From Alterisphingorhabdus sp038748365 (GTDB lineage: Bacteria > Pseudomonadota > Alphaproteobacteria > Sphingomonadales > Sphingomonadaceae), in NCBI GenBank assembly GCA_038748365.1, contig JBCDIZ010000003.1, forward strand, positions 1 to 64,000: DNA of 64,000 nt. The letters are read 5' to 3'. Under the pieces are notes generated by a model, which had not been told where the DNA came from, did no database searches, and saw nothing but the letters and a program-made list of their open reading frames with translations. Positions within the stretch are counted from its first letter, which is position 1; every line of letters begins with the position of its first letter. This document shows positions 1 through 9,022 of the stretch, one piece after another. The position numbers and the translations under genes were made by a program.

Positions 1-198
1 ATGGTATCGATTGATCTTCAGATAGCGACCAAGGATCAGCCTTTAAACCGCGCTAGGAAACTTACCGATGGCGATCTATCATCGCATCCTTGTTGGGACA
101 TAACAATATTCAGGTTACAGCCGTTACCTGCACCTCATGACCAAGCACCTTCGTGTCGAAGCTTCTATCCCAGACCGAGCCATGAACGATATATAAAA

Positions 199-1707
199 CT
201 ACCCAACCGGTGCCTGTTGCCGATAGCTGAGCGCTTCAGCGATATGGATACGGCTAACGCTTTTTTCACCGGCCAGATCCGCCAACGTCCTGGCCACCCG
301 CAATACGCGCATATAGCTGCGTGCAGTCAGCCGCATCGCGTCGGCGGCTTGGGCCAACAGAGCTTGGCCGGCCTTGTCGGGTGTCGCAACGCGTTCGAGC
401 ATTTCGGTGCTCAGTTCCGCATTGGTGCGGGCACCGGTTTGTTTGCGACGGGCGTTCTGTCGCGCTCGTGCTGCGATGACCCGGGCGCGGACGGTTTGGG
501 AATTCTCTGCTTGTGATGGCCGGACTAGATCGCTGGCAAGTACCGGTTCGACATCGACATGCAGATCAATCCGGTCGAGCAGCGGACCGGAAATCTTGGC
601 CTGATAATCGGCAGCGCAGCGTGGGGCGCGGGAGCAGGCTCTGCCGGGGTCACCCAAATATCCGCATTTGCAGGGGTTCATTGCGGCCACCAGTTGGAAC
701 CTTGCTGGGAAGGTGACATGTGCGTTGGCGCGCGCGACACTGACTGTGCCAGCCTCAATCGGCTGACGTAGTGAGTCAAGAACGACGCGTTGAAATTCGG
801 GTAGTTCGTCGAGGAAGAGAACGCCGAGATGCGCAAGGCTGACCTCGCCAGGCTTTACTTTCAGGCCGCCGCCAACCAGTGCTGCCATGGATGCACTGTG
901 ATGCGGCGCGCGGAAGGGGCGGATGCGGCTCAGCTGGCCCTGTTCCAATGTTCCGGAAACACTAGCGACCATTGAGACTTCCAGTGCCTCTTCTGCCTCC
1001 AATGGCGGCAAGATGCCGGGCATACACGAGGCCAACAGTGATTTGCCGGCACCGGGCGGGCCTGACATCAGCAGATTATGGCCACCGGCGGCGGCGATTT
1101 CGAGCGCGCGGCGGGCCGTTTCCTGTCCTTTGACCTGTGCCAGATCGGGGCCGGTGGTGGCTTCTACCACCTCACCTGCTTGTGGTGGGAGCAAACGATT
1201 AGTGCCTTTGAAATGGTTGAGCAGGGAGAGCAGATCAGGCGCGGCCAGCACTTCGAGATCACCCGCCCATGCCGCTTCGCTGCCCTGCACTGCCGGACAG
1301 ATCAGTCCGTGCTCCTGAGACAATGCGTGCATTGCTGCAAGCAAGACACCGGGTGATCCGACTATCCGTCCATCCAACGCCAGTTCGCCCACCGCGATAT
1401 AACCCGATAGTGCTTCCATATCGATCAGCCCCATGGCGCAGAGTAAGCCGAGGGCTATCGGTAGATCATAATGCGAGCCTTCTTTGGGCAGGTCGGCAGG
1501 AGACAGATTCACGGTGATCCTTTTGGGCGGCAGCGACAGCCCCAGCGAGGAAAGCGCCGCGCGCACCCGCTCCCGGCTCTCCCCTACTGCTTTGTCGGGT
1601 AAGCCGACAACGATAAAGGCAGGTAAGCCACCACCAATTTGTACCTGAACCTCAACGCTGCGCGCCTCAAGGCCGAGATAGGCTGTGGTCATTACCGTGG
1701 CGACCAT
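199..1707 (-). CDS. comM: YifB/ComM family Mg-chelatase-like AAA+ ATPase
   Basis: 502 codons, ATG start, full length for the ComM/YifB family. The N-terminal third is the Lon-protease-like fold typical of the family. The Walker A loop GPPGAGKS is at residues 216-223, followed by the Mg-chelatase signature region (HSASMAALVGGG, then MNPCKCG further on). In naturally competent bacteria ComM is a hexameric helicase that extends branch migration of incoming single-stranded DNA during recombination; in this organism the role is inferred from the family. A second ATG five codons in is an equally good start. It is transcribed away from rpmH and shares no operon partner in the window. Nothing recognisable lies in the 198 bases downstream. 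Confidence 0.93.
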   Translation of the reverse strand: MVATVMTTAYLGLEARSVEVQVQIGGGLPAFIVVGLPDKAVGESRERVRAALSSLGLSLPPKRITVNLSPADLPKEGSHYDLPIALGLLCAMGLIDMEALSGYIAVGELALDGRIVGSPGVLLAAMHALSQEHGLICPAVQGSEAAWAGDLEVLAAPDLLSLLNHFKGTNRLLPPQAGEVVEATTGPDLAQVKGQETARRALEIAAAGGHNLLMSGPPGAGKSLLASCMPGILPPLEAEEALEVSMVASVSGTLEQGQLSRIRPFRAPHHSASMAALVGGGLKVKPGEVSLAHLGVLFLDELPEFQRVVLDSLRQPIEAGTVSVARANAHVTFPARFQLVAAMNPCKCGYLGDPGRACSRAPRCAADYQAKISGPLLDRIDLHVDVEPVLASDLVRPSQAENSQTVRARVIAARARQNARRKQTGARTNAELSTEMLERVATPDKAGQALLAQAADAMRLTARSYMRVLRVARTLADLAGEKSVSRIHIAEALSYRQQAPVG

Positions 1708-1851
1708 GTTTACCCCCTATTTGTTCTCCTTCTTGCTAGGCGCTTTAGCGGCGAGAGTCGAGAGAGGATTTGTGGAGTTGTTCCGGAACTGTCCGGGAGG
1801 TAATCGGGATTCCGATAGCCAGGATTAGCGTCGTTTCTTGCGCCTTCCGGC

Positions 1852-1879
1852 TTGACAGTGAGCGCCTTGCCGGATAATG
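1852..1879 (+). promoter_or_regulatory. Probable sigma-70 type promoter of rpmH-rnpA-yidD-yidC-engB
   Basis: A perfect -35 hexamer TTGACA (1852-1857) is followed 16 bases later by ATAATG (1874-1879), or after 15 bases by GATAAT. It lies about 115 bases before the rpmH start, in the gap between the divergent comM and rpmH genes. The match is seen directly; promoter activity is inferred. Confidence 0.55.
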
Positions 1880-1994
1880 GCCTGCGCTTTGAAGAACGCT
1901 GCGTCTGAGGCATTGCCGATATCGCCGTTCGCCAAACCGGACAATGTAATAGCTATGCGGCGCTGATCGCCGCCAGTAATTAAGGAGTGCCGCG

Positions 1995-2129
1995 ATGAAG
2001 CGCACATTTCAGCCCAGCAACCTCGTGCGCAAGCGTCGCCACGGTTTCCGCAGCCGCATGGCCACCGCCGCAGGCCGCAAAATCATGCGTGCGCGCCGTG
2101 CCCGTGGCCGCAAGTCACTCTCTGCCTGA
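1995..2129 (+). CDS. rpmH: 50S ribosomal protein L34
   Basis: 44 codons, typical L34 length and sequence: it begins MKRTFQPSNL, continues through the RKRRHGFRSRM core and ends RKSLSA. A clear AAGGAG ribosome binding site lies at 1982-1987. L34 is a small basic protein of the large ribosomal subunit. It heads the classical rpmH-rnpA-yidD-yidC order. Its last 41 bases overlap the start of the rnpA reading frame, which is in a different phase. Confidence 0.98.
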   Translation: MKRTFQPSNLVRKRRHGFRSRMATAAGRKIMRARRARGRKSLSA

Positions 2130-2625
2130 TCACGCTGCTGACCAGCGTCTGAGCGACACTGATACAACTGCTCATACTATAGCGGGCGGCCAAAGCTCGC
2201 ATCCTGAAACACGCCCAAAGGCTCCTATCGCTACGCTGAAGAAGCGTAGCGAATTTCTTGCGGCGAATCGCGGCTGGCGATTCGCCTGCCCCGGCTTTGT
2301 GCTGATCATACACCGCCGCGATGATGGCGATGATGCCAAGCGTGCGGGCTTTACCGTTACCAAGAAAATCGGCAATGCCGTGGTCCGCAACCGGATCAAG
2401 CGGCGTCTGCGCGCCCTGGTGCAGAAAATCCTGCCTGAACAGGGAGCAGAAGGCGCGGATCATGTGTTTATCGCCCGCCGCGCTGCCTTTGATTGTGACT
2501 GGGACAATCTCGTCGCTGATCTTGGCCGTGGCCTGAAACGCTTCGCTGATGGTAAGGAATCACATCATTCGTCGAAACCGCGCCACAAGAAACATGGCAA
2601 AGCATCCAAAAAGTCCCATAAGTAA
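2089..2625 (+). CDS. rnpA: Ribonuclease P protein component
   Basis: The C-terminal two thirds are clearly RnpA: TLKKRSEFLAA at the start of the domain, and the RNR signature GFTVTKKIGNAVVRNRIKRR that contacts RNase P RNA. The protein assists the RNA subunit in maturing the 5' ends of tRNAs. The only standard in-frame start codon before the domain is the ATG at 2089, inside rpmH, which gives 178 codons and a poorly conserved leader of about 45 residues. Between the rpmH stop and the conserved domain there is no ATG, GTG or TTG in frame. The tail is Lys/His-rich. A deeply overlapping rpmH/rnpA arrangement is known elsewhere (Thermus), so this start is plausible but unproven. Confidence 0.9.
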   Translation: MRAVPVAASHSLPDHAADQRLSDTDTTAHTIAGGQSSHPETRPKAPIATLKKRSEFLAANRGWRFACPGFVLIIHRRDDGDDAKRAGFTVTKKIGNAVVRNRIKRRLRALVQKILPEQGAEGADHVFIARRAAFDCDWDNLVADLGRGLKRFADGKESHHSSKPRHKKHGKASKKSHK

Positions 2626-2629
2626 AAAT

Positions 2630-2899
2630 ATGAAACATCTCTTCATCTTTATCGCCAAACTGTGGCAATGGGGGCCTTCGCGGATGATGCCGCCAACATG
2701 CCGCTACACGCCCAGCTGCTCGCAATATGCGATTGAGGCGCTGGAAGTGCATGGCGCAATTAAGGGTAGCTGGCTGGCGATCAAGCGGCTATTGCGCTGC
2801 CATCCTTGGGGCGGGTACGGATATGATCCGGTGCCACCAGCCTACAAGCCAAGCGACATAACCGAGTTTAAGGACGATAGTGGTGGAAAATCAGCGTAA
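2630..2899 (+). CDS. yidD: Membrane protein insertion efficiency factor YidD
   Basis: 89 codons from the ATG at 2630 (MKHLFIFIAKLWQWG), the usual size for YidD. The family's Cys motifs are present: PTCRYTPSCSQYA and LLRCHPWGGYGYDPVP. YidD is a small amphipathic protein at the inner face of the cytoplasmic membrane that helps YidC insert proteins. The frame stays open upstream and an ATG at 2594 would add 12 residues, but 2630 fits the family N-terminus. It starts 4 bases after the rnpA stop and its 3' end overlaps the yidC start by 20 bases, suggesting translational coupling. Confidence 0.93.
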   Translation: MKHLFIFIAKLWQWGPSRMMPPTCRYTPSCSQYAIEALEVHGAIKGSWLAIKRLLRCHPWGGYGYDPVPPAYKPSDITEFKDDSGGKSA

Positions 2900-4685
2900 T
2901 ATTATCCTGGCGGTGGTCCTCACCGCTGCGGTGCTGTTCGGATCGCAATATCTGATCGAATATTTCTACCCCGCCCCTCCGCCAAAGGCGACTGCTGCAA
3001 CAGAAGCTGATGCCACAGGCAATACTGCCAGTGGTGTTACACCTGCGCCGTCCGCCGATACGGGCGATATTCTCGATGCTGGTACCGGCACTGCCGCTAC
3101 GCCGACCGTTAAACCGGTAACTGTGGATACCGCGCTTGAGACAAGCCAGCGCGTTTCGATTGACAATCCACTGGTCAAAGGCTCGATCAATCTAGTCGGT
3201 GGCCGGATTGATGACCTGACGCTAACCGATCATAGAGAGGCGATCGATAAAGGCAGTGACCCGATACGGCTGTTCGGCCCGGAAGGCAGTGATGCACAAT
3301 ATTTTGCGCAATTTGGCTGGCTGGGCCAAGGCGTTGATCGTCCTACTAGCGAAACCGTGTGGAGCGCCGATGGCGAGACGCTGACGCCCGATACACCGGT
3401 AACGCTGAGCTGGACCAATGCGACCGGACAGAGTTTTTCTATCCGCTACAGCATTGATGAAAACTATCTGATCACCGCGACGCAGAGCTTCACCAATAGC
3501 GGCGAAGCGCCAGTAACATTGCAACCAATCAGCTATGTCAGCCGCACCAGCAAGACCGCCGATCCGGGTACCTGGATTATCCGTACCGGGCCTATTGGCG
3601 TGTTTGACGGCGCGGCCAATTTCTCATGGGATTATGACGATGTCAGTGAAGCGACCAATAAGACCGCCGAGCCGGAAGGCCAGGTATCATGGCTGGGCTT
3701 TTCCGATATCTATTGGCTCTCGGCACTGATTGCCGGTGAGGGCAGCGAGGTTGAGGGCCGTTTCGTCAACACCAATGGCGACTTGTACCGCAGCGACCTG
3801 CTTTATGAGGCCCAGATTGTCGCGCCCGGTGCGACATTGGAAACCAGCACCCGGCTTTATGCGGGCGCGAAGAATGTCGAGCTGCTCGACAGCTACACCG
3901 AACAGGGCATCACCCTGCTCGACCGCGCGGTCGATTGGGGCTGGTTCTACTGGTTTGAAAAGCCGATTTTCTATCTGCTCAAATGGCTGTTTGATGCGAT
4001 TGGCAATTTCGGTGTCGCAATCATCCTGCTGGTGGTCATCATCCGCGGCCTGATGTTCCCCATCGCGCAGCGGCAATTTGCGTCCATGGCGGCCATGCGC
4101 GCCGTCCAGCCGAAGATGAAGGCGCTTCAGGAAAAATATAAAGACGACAAAGCCAAGATGCAGCAGGAAGTCATGAAGCTGTACAAGGAGGAGAAGGTCA
4201 ACCCGCTCGGCGGCTGTCTGCCAATCTTCCTGCAGATCCCGATCTTCTTTGCGCTCTATAAAGTACTGCTGCTCACAGTTGAAATGCGACACCAGCCCTT
4301 TGCGCTCTGGATCAAGGACCTATCCGCGCCAGACCCATTGACCCCAGTCAACCTGTTTGGCCTGTTGCCTTTCGAGCCGGTAAGCTTCTTGGCTATCGGT
4401 ATCTTGCCGATCCTGCTCGGTATTTCCATGTGGCTGCAGTTCAAGCTCAACCCTGCCCCGACCGATCCGGTTCAAGCACAGGTGTTCAGCATAATGCCAT
4501 GGATTCTGATGTTCGTGATGGCTCCTTTCGCAGCCGGTCTGCAGCTTTATTGGATGGTCTCCAACGTCCTGACTATTGCGCAGCAAAAATGGTTCTATTC
4601 GCGCCATCCGCAGATGAAAGAAATGATGGCAAAAGAGGCAGAAGAGAAAGCGCGCAAGAAGGAACTGGAAGCGGCCAAGAAGTGA
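2880..4685 (+). CDS. yidC: Membrane protein insertase YidC
   Basis: 601 codons, GTG start (2880, or the adjacent GTG at 2883). Residues 8-26 form the first membrane segment. A Thr/Ala/Pro-rich linker follows, then the large periplasmic domain, then the conserved C-terminal five-helix 60KD_IMP/Oxa1 domain (WFYWFEKPIFYLLKW, then the region around GGCLPIFLQIPIFFALYKVL). It ends in a Lys/Glu-rich basic tail. YidC inserts and folds inner-membrane proteins, alone or with SecYEG. It overlaps yidD upstream by 20 bases and engB downstream by 4 bases. Confidence 0.97.
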   Translation: MVENQRNIILAVVLTAAVLFGSQYLIEYFYPAPPPKATAATEADATGNTASGVTPAPSADTGDILDAGTGTAATPTVKPVTVDTALETSQRVSIDNPLVKGSINLVGGRIDDLTLTDHREAIDKGSDPIRLFGPEGSDAQYFAQFGWLGQGVDRPTSETVWSADGETLTPDTPVTLSWTNATGQSFSIRYSIDENYLITATQSFTNSGEAPVTLQPISYVSRTSKTADPGTWIIRTGPIGVFDGAANFSWDYDDVSEATNKTAEPEGQVSWLGFSDIYWLSALIAGEGSEVEGRFVNTNGDLYRSDLLYEAQIVAPGATLETSTRLYAGAKNVELLDSYTEQGITLLDRAVDWGWFYWFEKPIFYLLKWLFDAIGNFGVAIILLVVIIRGLMFPIAQRQFASMAAMRAVQPKMKALQEKYKDDKAKMQQEVMKLYKEEKVNPLGGCLPIFLQIPIFFALYKVLLLTVEMRHQPFALWIKDLSAPDPLTPVNLFGLLPFEPVSFLAIGILPILLGISMWLQFKLNPAPTDPVQAQVFSIMPWILMFVMAPFAAGLQLYWMVSNVLTIAQQKWFYSRHPQMKEMMAKEAEEKARKKELEAAKK

Positions 4686-5302
4686 GCGACGCTGCGCAGA
4701 AACTGTTTTCCGGTCGCGTAGAATTTCTCAAATCCGCGCCCGCGCTGGAGTTTCTGCCTGAACCTACTGTCCCGGAAATTGCCTTTGCCGGGCGCTCCAA
4801 TGTTGGCAAATCCTCGCTGATCAATGCCTTTACCGGCCGCCGCGCCATTGCCCGCACATCGGTCACGCCGGGGCGGACGCAAGAGCTCAATTTCTTTGAG
4901 ATTGGCGATCCGACACTGTTCCGCCTCGTCGATATGCCAGGTTATGGCTATGCAAAGGCACCGAAAAACATCGTCAAGAAATGGCGCTTTCTGATCAATG
5001 ATTATTTGCGCGGCCGCACCGTTCTTAAACGCACATTGGTGCTGATCGACAGTCGCCATGGCATCAAACCGGTCGACCATGAGATATTGGAGATGCTCGA
5101 TGAAGCAGCGGTCAGCTATGCGATTGTGCTGACCAAAGGCGACAAGGTGAAGGCCAGCGATCTGGCCAAGGTACAGGACAAAACCGCCGAAGCTATTCGC
5201 AAACGTCCTGCCGCATATCCGGAAATATTCACCACTTCATCGGGAAAACATTTAGGCATTGATGCCTTAAGGCAATTTGTGCTGTCATCGATTGAGAGTT
5301 AG
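4682..5302 (+). CDS. engB: Ribosome biogenesis GTP-binding protein YsxC/EngB
   Basis: 206 codons from a GTG at 4682, which overlaps the yidC stop as GTGA. The frame is open further upstream inside yidC, but the family N-terminus fits this start. GTPase motifs are in order: G1 GRSNVGKS (37-44), G3 DMPGYG (84-89), G4 TKGD (151-154). EngB is an essential GTPase in 50S subunit assembly. Position directly after yidC is the usual alphaproteobacterial order. Confidence 0.95.
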   Translation: MSDAAQKLFSGRVEFLKSAPALEFLPEPTVPEIAFAGRSNVGKSSLINAFTGRRAIARTSVTPGRTQELNFFEIGDPTLFRLVDMPGYGYAKAPKNIVKKWRFLINDYLRGRTVLKRTLVLIDSRHGIKPVDHEILEMLDEAAVSYAIVLTKGDKVKASDLAKVQDKTAEAIRKRPAAYPEIFTTSSGKHLGIDALRQFVLSSIES

Positions 5303-5309
5303 GGTCACG

Positions 5310-5975
5310 ATGATGAAACTGATTATCGGCAACAAGAATTATTCAAGCTGGTCACTGCGCGGCTGGCTGGCGTGCAAGCAATCGGGCATTGCTTTTGAGG
5401 AGATCACCGTACCGCTATACGGCGAGGAATGGGACAAACAAAAGACCGGTGAAGACTTCGCCCCTTCGCATGGCAAGGTGCCGATCCTCTGGGATGGTGA
5501 AACGGTGATTTGGGACTCGCTGGCGATTATCGACTGGCTGGCGGACAAGACCCATCGCGACCGCTTCTGGCCCAAGGATGAAACCGCGCGCGGCATGGCG
5601 CGGTCGATGGCGGCGGAGATGCACTCCAGCTTTATGGCACTGCGTCAGGAGCTGCCGATGAATATCCGCCAGCGGCTCGATGACAAGGCGATCAGTACCG
5701 AATGTCAGGCCGATGTTATGCGGGTTCTCTCACTCTGGGCCGAAGCGCGGGCGCGTTTCGGCAAGCAGGGGCCGTTTCTCTTCGGCACCTTCGGCGCGGC
5801 GGACATTATGTATGCCCCGGTGATTACCCGCTTCCGCACCTATGGCTTCACCCTGCCCGGCTTTGCCGAAGCCTATAGCGAGGCGATATTGGAACATGAC
5901 TGGATGCAGCAATGGTGCGCCGCAGCGGTGACCGAGGACTGGTCCATCGAACGCTTTGACGCACTGGCGACGTAA
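5310..5975 (+). CDS. Glutathione S-transferase family protein
   Basis: About 221 codons from ATG ATG at 5310/5313. The N-terminal thioredoxin-like GST domain begins MKLIIGNKNYSSWSLRGWL, where the SSWS serine is the likely glutathione-activating residue, and VPILWDGETVIWDSLAIIDWL matches the glutathione-binding segment. An all-helical C-terminal domain follows. This is the class usually annotated simply as GST; the substrate is unknown. It starts 7 bases after engB and is probably co-transcribed. A small palindrome at 5980-5999 separates it from the convergent smr gene. Confidence 0.85.
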   Translation: MMKLIIGNKNYSSWSLRGWLACKQSGIAFEEITVPLYGEEWDKQKTGEDFAPSHGKVPILWDGETVIWDSLAIIDWLADKTHRDRFWPKDETARGMARSMAAEMHSSFMALRQELPMNIRQRLDDKAISTECQADVMRVLSLWAEARARFGKQGPFLFGTFGAADIMYAPVITRFRTYGFTLPGFAEAYSEAILEHDWMQQWCAAAVTEDWSIERFDALAT

Positions 5976-5979
5976 TACT

Positions 5980-5999
5980 CCTCACCGTTTACGGGGAGG
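5980..5999. repeat. CCTCCCCG-type hairpin, copy 1 (imperfect)
   Basis: Arms CCTCACCG and CGGGGAGG with a 4-base loop and one A/G mismatch. It sits in the 29-base gap between the convergent GST and smr genes, where it may act as a bidirectional terminator. Related copies are at 25154, 25282 and 39458. Confidence 0.7.
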
Positions 6000-6004
6000 A
6001 TGAT

Positions 6005-6688
6005 TTAGCGACGCCGTCTTTTCAGAATTATATACAGCGCTCCTGCGCCGCCATGTCTCGGATGCGCGTTGCGTACAGCGGCGATATCGCCTGCATGGCG
6101 TGAAGCCGTCAGCCAATCCTGCATCGCTCGGCGTATCGCACCACGTTCGCGGCCATGGGGCACGTCGCCCTGTATGGTAGGCCGCGCCTTGCCGGTAATC
6201 AGCAGTAACACCCGCGCACCGTGTGCTTGGGCATCGGCCAAAGCCTGATCCATGCGGGCATAGGCATTGGCCAGTGAATGCTCATGCAGATCAACCGTCA
6301 TATCGGGCGCGATCAGGCCTTTGCCCAGACGCCGCTCCCAATGACCATCCAGATTGCCGCTATTGGCTTTAGGCGCAGGCTGAAAGGTGTAGCCACGCTT
6401 TTGAATGATCGGCGTTCCATTGCTGTGAGAAGAGCCTGCGCCGCGCGGCCCATCGAGCAAGCGTGCAAAATCCTGCTGTGTCGGCGTTAGCGAAGGGACA
6501 GCGGGCGTGTCGCCAATATGGGTGTGATCCGGATCGGTTGGCGCGACATGGCGCGTTAATTTTTCAGACCGATAGGGCAGGTTTTGCGTTCGGATCTTGG
6601 TTGCGGAGCCATCATCCAGCGGCTTGACTGTTGCGATCAGCCGTTGCCACAGCGCCGCTTCTTCATCAGAGAGCGGCCGCTTGCTCAC
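6005..6688 (-). CDS. Smr/MutS2-domain protein
   Basis: 227 codons, GTG start overlapping the mltA stop (GTGA). The N-terminal half is variable and probably disordered. The C-terminal Smr domain starts near DMTVDLHEHS and contains the conserved DLH motif and the LLLITGKARPT segment (family TGxG loop variant), ending HGGAGALYIILKRR. Stand-alone Smr proteins are putative nucleases acting on DNA or RNA branches; some are linked to ribosome rescue. Activity here is inferred. In many alphaproteobacteria this gene follows mltA, as here. Confidence 0.85.
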   Translation of the reverse strand: MSKRPLSDEEAALWQRLIATVKPLDDGSATKIRTQNLPYRSEKLTRHVAPTDPDHTHIGDTPAVPSLTPTQQDFARLLDGPRGAGSSHSNGTPIIQKRGYTFQPAPKANSGNLDGHWERRLGKGLIAPDMTVDLHEHSLANAYARMDQALADAQAHGARVLLLITGKARPTIQGDVPHGRERGAIRRAMQDWLTASRHAGDIAAVRNAHPRHGGAGALYIILKRRRR

Positions 6689-7941
6689 TGCGGCGCAGTT
6701 GCTCGGCTAAGCCGGTCAAACGTCCCGAGCGGCACCAATATCAGCGCCTGACCGCGCGCCGACATGCCTCCGGCAATGGTGCGGGCACGGCTGCCGGCAC
6801 CCCAAAAGGTATCGAAGCGATTGGCACCCTTGATTGCGCCGCCGGTATCTTGCGCGACCCATAGGCCATTGGGTTCTTCGCGATCCATCGAGAGGAACAC
6901 CGGAGCACCCATTGGCACAAAGGCGGGATCAACTGCTGCGCTGTCGTCACCACTGACCGGCCAGCCCATAGAACCGAGCGGCCCCGGCCCCGTCAACTCA
7001 CGGAAGAAAATATAGCTGGCATTGCGCCGCATCAGCGCACGGCCTTCTTCGGGATTATCGCGCAGCCATTGCTGAATGCCCTGCATATTGGCCTGTCCCG
7101 GCTCCAGCCTGCCCTCATCGCGCAGCACCCGACCAATGCCTAGATAATCATGCCCATTCTGGCCATTATAGCCGATGCGGATAACCTCGCCTTCGGGTGA
7201 TACCAGTCGCCCTGACCCCTGAATCTGCAGGAAGAAAAACTCTATCGGATCGGCGGCATAGGCAATTTCCAGCCCGCGTCCGGCCAGCGCGCCATCCTCA
7301 ATCGCGGCACGGTCAGCATAGCGCACCAGCTTGCTGTCTTCGACGCGGCCACGTACTCGCTTGCCCTTCCATTGATCGGCAAACTGGCCGAGATCGACAT
7401 CAACCAGATCAGTCGGACGTGCATAGACAGGCACTTCATAGCCAGGGCGTCGGGTGCGTGATCCGGCAATTTGCGGCTCGAAATAGCCGGTCGCAAAGGC
7501 TGTGCCATCACCGACCTGCAATGTTTCAAAATGAACTTGAAAGAAAGCAGCGGCATCGTCTTCGCGCCAGCCTTTGGCCGCTGCACAGGCATCCGCCCAG
7601 TCCTGCGATTGGGTCAGACCCGAGCGATCCTGCCGATTGGGATTGATCAGCGATGGGCAACTGGTGCGAAAGGCAATCAGCGCGCCCTGTGCATCTTCCG
7701 GCGTGATGGGTAATTCTACAACTGAAGGCCCCTGTTGCAACGCCATATCCGCGGCGCGCGTGACCTCCTCTATCAGCGCGTCATCACTGGCAGACTGAGG
7801 CGCGGCTACTGCATCGGTGGGAGCAGAAGCGGCAGGACCAGCGAGCACAGCAGCAGAGGCCAGTGCAACAGACAAAGCAATCGCCATAATGCGACCCACT
7901 CGAGCTAGTGAAGGATAGTTTCGCATGCCCCGTTTGCGCAT
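6685..7941 (-). CDS. mltA: Membrane-bound lytic murein transglycosylase A
   Basis: 418 codons from ATG 7941; an ATG at 7926 is equally possible. An N-terminal hydrophobic segment (IMAIALSVALASAAVLAG) acts as signal peptide or anchor; no clear lipobox Cys is visible. The MltA domain follows (TGYFEPQIAGSRTRRPGYEVP), then the C-terminal 3D domain with GGAIKGANRFDTFWGAG, which carries the conserved catalytic-region aspartates. The enzyme cleaves the glycan strand of peptidoglycan to 1,6-anhydromuropeptides. It lies 9 bases after the Tim44-like gene and overlaps smr by 4, forming a three-gene unit. Confidence 0.94.
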   Translation of the reverse strand: MRKRGMRNYPSLARVGRIMAIALSVALASAAVLAGPAASAPTDAVAAPQSASDDALIEEVTRAADMALQQGPSVVELPITPEDAQGALIAFRTSCPSLINPNRQDRSGLTQSQDWADACAAAKGWREDDAAAFFQVHFETLQVGDGTAFATGYFEPQIAGSRTRRPGYEVPVYARPTDLVDVDLGQFADQWKGKRVRGRVEDSKLVRYADRAAIEDGALAGRGLEIAYAADPIEFFFLQIQGSGRLVSPEGEVIRIGYNGQNGHDYLGIGRVLRDEGRLEPGQANMQGIQQWLRDNPEEGRALMRRNASYIFFRELTGPGPLGSMGWPVSGDDSAAVDPAFVPMGAPVFLSMDREEPNGLWVAQDTGGAIKGANRFDTFWGAGSRARTIAGGMSARGQALILVPLGTFDRLSRATAPQ

Positions 7942-7950
7942 GCTGACGGA

Positions 7951-8676
7951 TCAGGCTTCGTCGGTTTCGACCAGTACCCACTCGGGCGCATCGCTGCGCA
8001 CATCGCGCGCAAAGGTCCAGATGTCATGCGTTTCCACCGCATCGGTCAGCGACCCGGCAATCATCTCGCCATCACGATCTCGCACCACCGAAGCAATATC
8101 GGCGTCAATGCGTACAGTGACACGCGCGATTTTGCCGTCCAGTTCGGCATCAGCAATGACAGCCTTCTCAATCCGCACCAGACGATTCTCCAGCGTCTCG
8201 CCACGCTCTTCGCGCGCGTCAATCACCTCGGCAAAGCTGGCATAGACATCTTCATCCGTGAGCGTTCTGAGATCATCCTTATTGCCCGCCCAGAAGGCCT
8301 CAAGGATCATGTCATAAGCCGTCTTGGCACCAGCGAGAAAACGCACCGGATTAAACTGGCGATCAGCATTGGCGATACGACGCAGGCCATCCTCGGCGGC
8401 GGTTTCGACAGCCGGGTTGAACTCGGTCACATTCTGCGAATCCTGACCCATGGGCTGTGGCTCGCGCTCATTGGCCGGGCTTTCGGGCACGGTACGCTCG
8501 GGCATCGAACGATCCAGCGGACGCCGCATAGGCTCCTGCTCATGCCCGGTGCGTTTACCCAACACCGAATAAAGGCGAAGCCCGAGAAACGCTGCAACCA
8601 TGGCAAGAATGATGATTTCCGGTGACACGATAATGATAGCCCGTTCTATGATACCCACTTGGCTCACATCCGGCAT
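7951..8676 (-). CDS. Tim44/TimA-family membrane protein
   Basis: 241 codons. An N-terminal membrane helix (EIIILAMVAAFLGLRLYSVLG) is followed by a polar linker and a C-terminal Tim44-like domain (FLAGAKTAYDMILEAFWAGNK, then LRTLTDEDVYASFAEVI). Alphaproteobacterial homologues are related to mitochondrial Tim44 and are annotated Tim44/TimA; their partner in bacteria is not settled. The genomic pairing with secB (divergent) and mltA is a recurring alphaproteobacterial arrangement. An internal start closer to the helix is possible, since the first 15 residues are poorly conserved in type. Confidence 0.87.
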   Translation of the reverse strand: MPDVSQVGIIERAIIIVSPEIIILAMVAAFLGLRLYSVLGKRTGHEQEPMRRPLDRSMPERTVPESPANEREPQPMGQDSQNVTEFNPAVETAAEDGLRRIANADRQFNPVRFLAGAKTAYDMILEAFWAGNKDDLRTLTDEDVYASFAEVIDAREERGETLENRLVRIEKAVIADAELDGKIARVTVRIDADIASVVRDRDGEMIAGSLTDAVETHDIWTFARDVRSDAPEWVLVETDEA

Positions 8677-9022
8677 AAAGGCCGGAATATGAACAATAGC
8701 TGTTGCTTATACCTATGATAAGACAACATACGGTTATCAAGATAAGGGAATTTCCGTCATTTGCAAATGCGAAGGCCGTTTAATTCGGTACTTTTCAAGA
8801 TTCTCGGCCTTTATATGACAGATAATTACGGAAAGATGCGTTTTCTGTCGCGCATTGTGTTCGCCGCACTGCACAAACCGCACGGCACGGATGTTGCTCT
8901 ATCGGCAAGTCGCTGCTAGGCGCAAGCGCAAGAATTTTGGTGGCTTGCGGGACCGTCCCGTTGGACAGTTTGCATGCTAACACAACAGATCAAAACATCC
9001 AGATAATACAGAAAGTAGCACC
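8677..9022. other. Intergenic region between tim44-like gene and secB
   Basis: 346 bases with divergent genes on both sides, so it should hold both promoters. An inverted repeat CGGGAC-C-GTCCCG lies at 8948-8960, about 60 bases before secB, and could be a regulatory site. I see no convincing gene: a 62-codon minus-strand frame (8795-8983) has no recognisable content. No clean -35/-10 pair was found. Confidence 0.6.

Noticed and set aside
1..516. 171-codon plus-strand frame at the window start
   Set aside because: Mostly antisense to comM, with no conserved content; the first 198 bases show nothing recognisable.
8795..8983. 62-codon minus-strand frame between the Tim44-like gene and secB
   Set aside because: No recognisable content; the interval is better read as a divergent promoter region.
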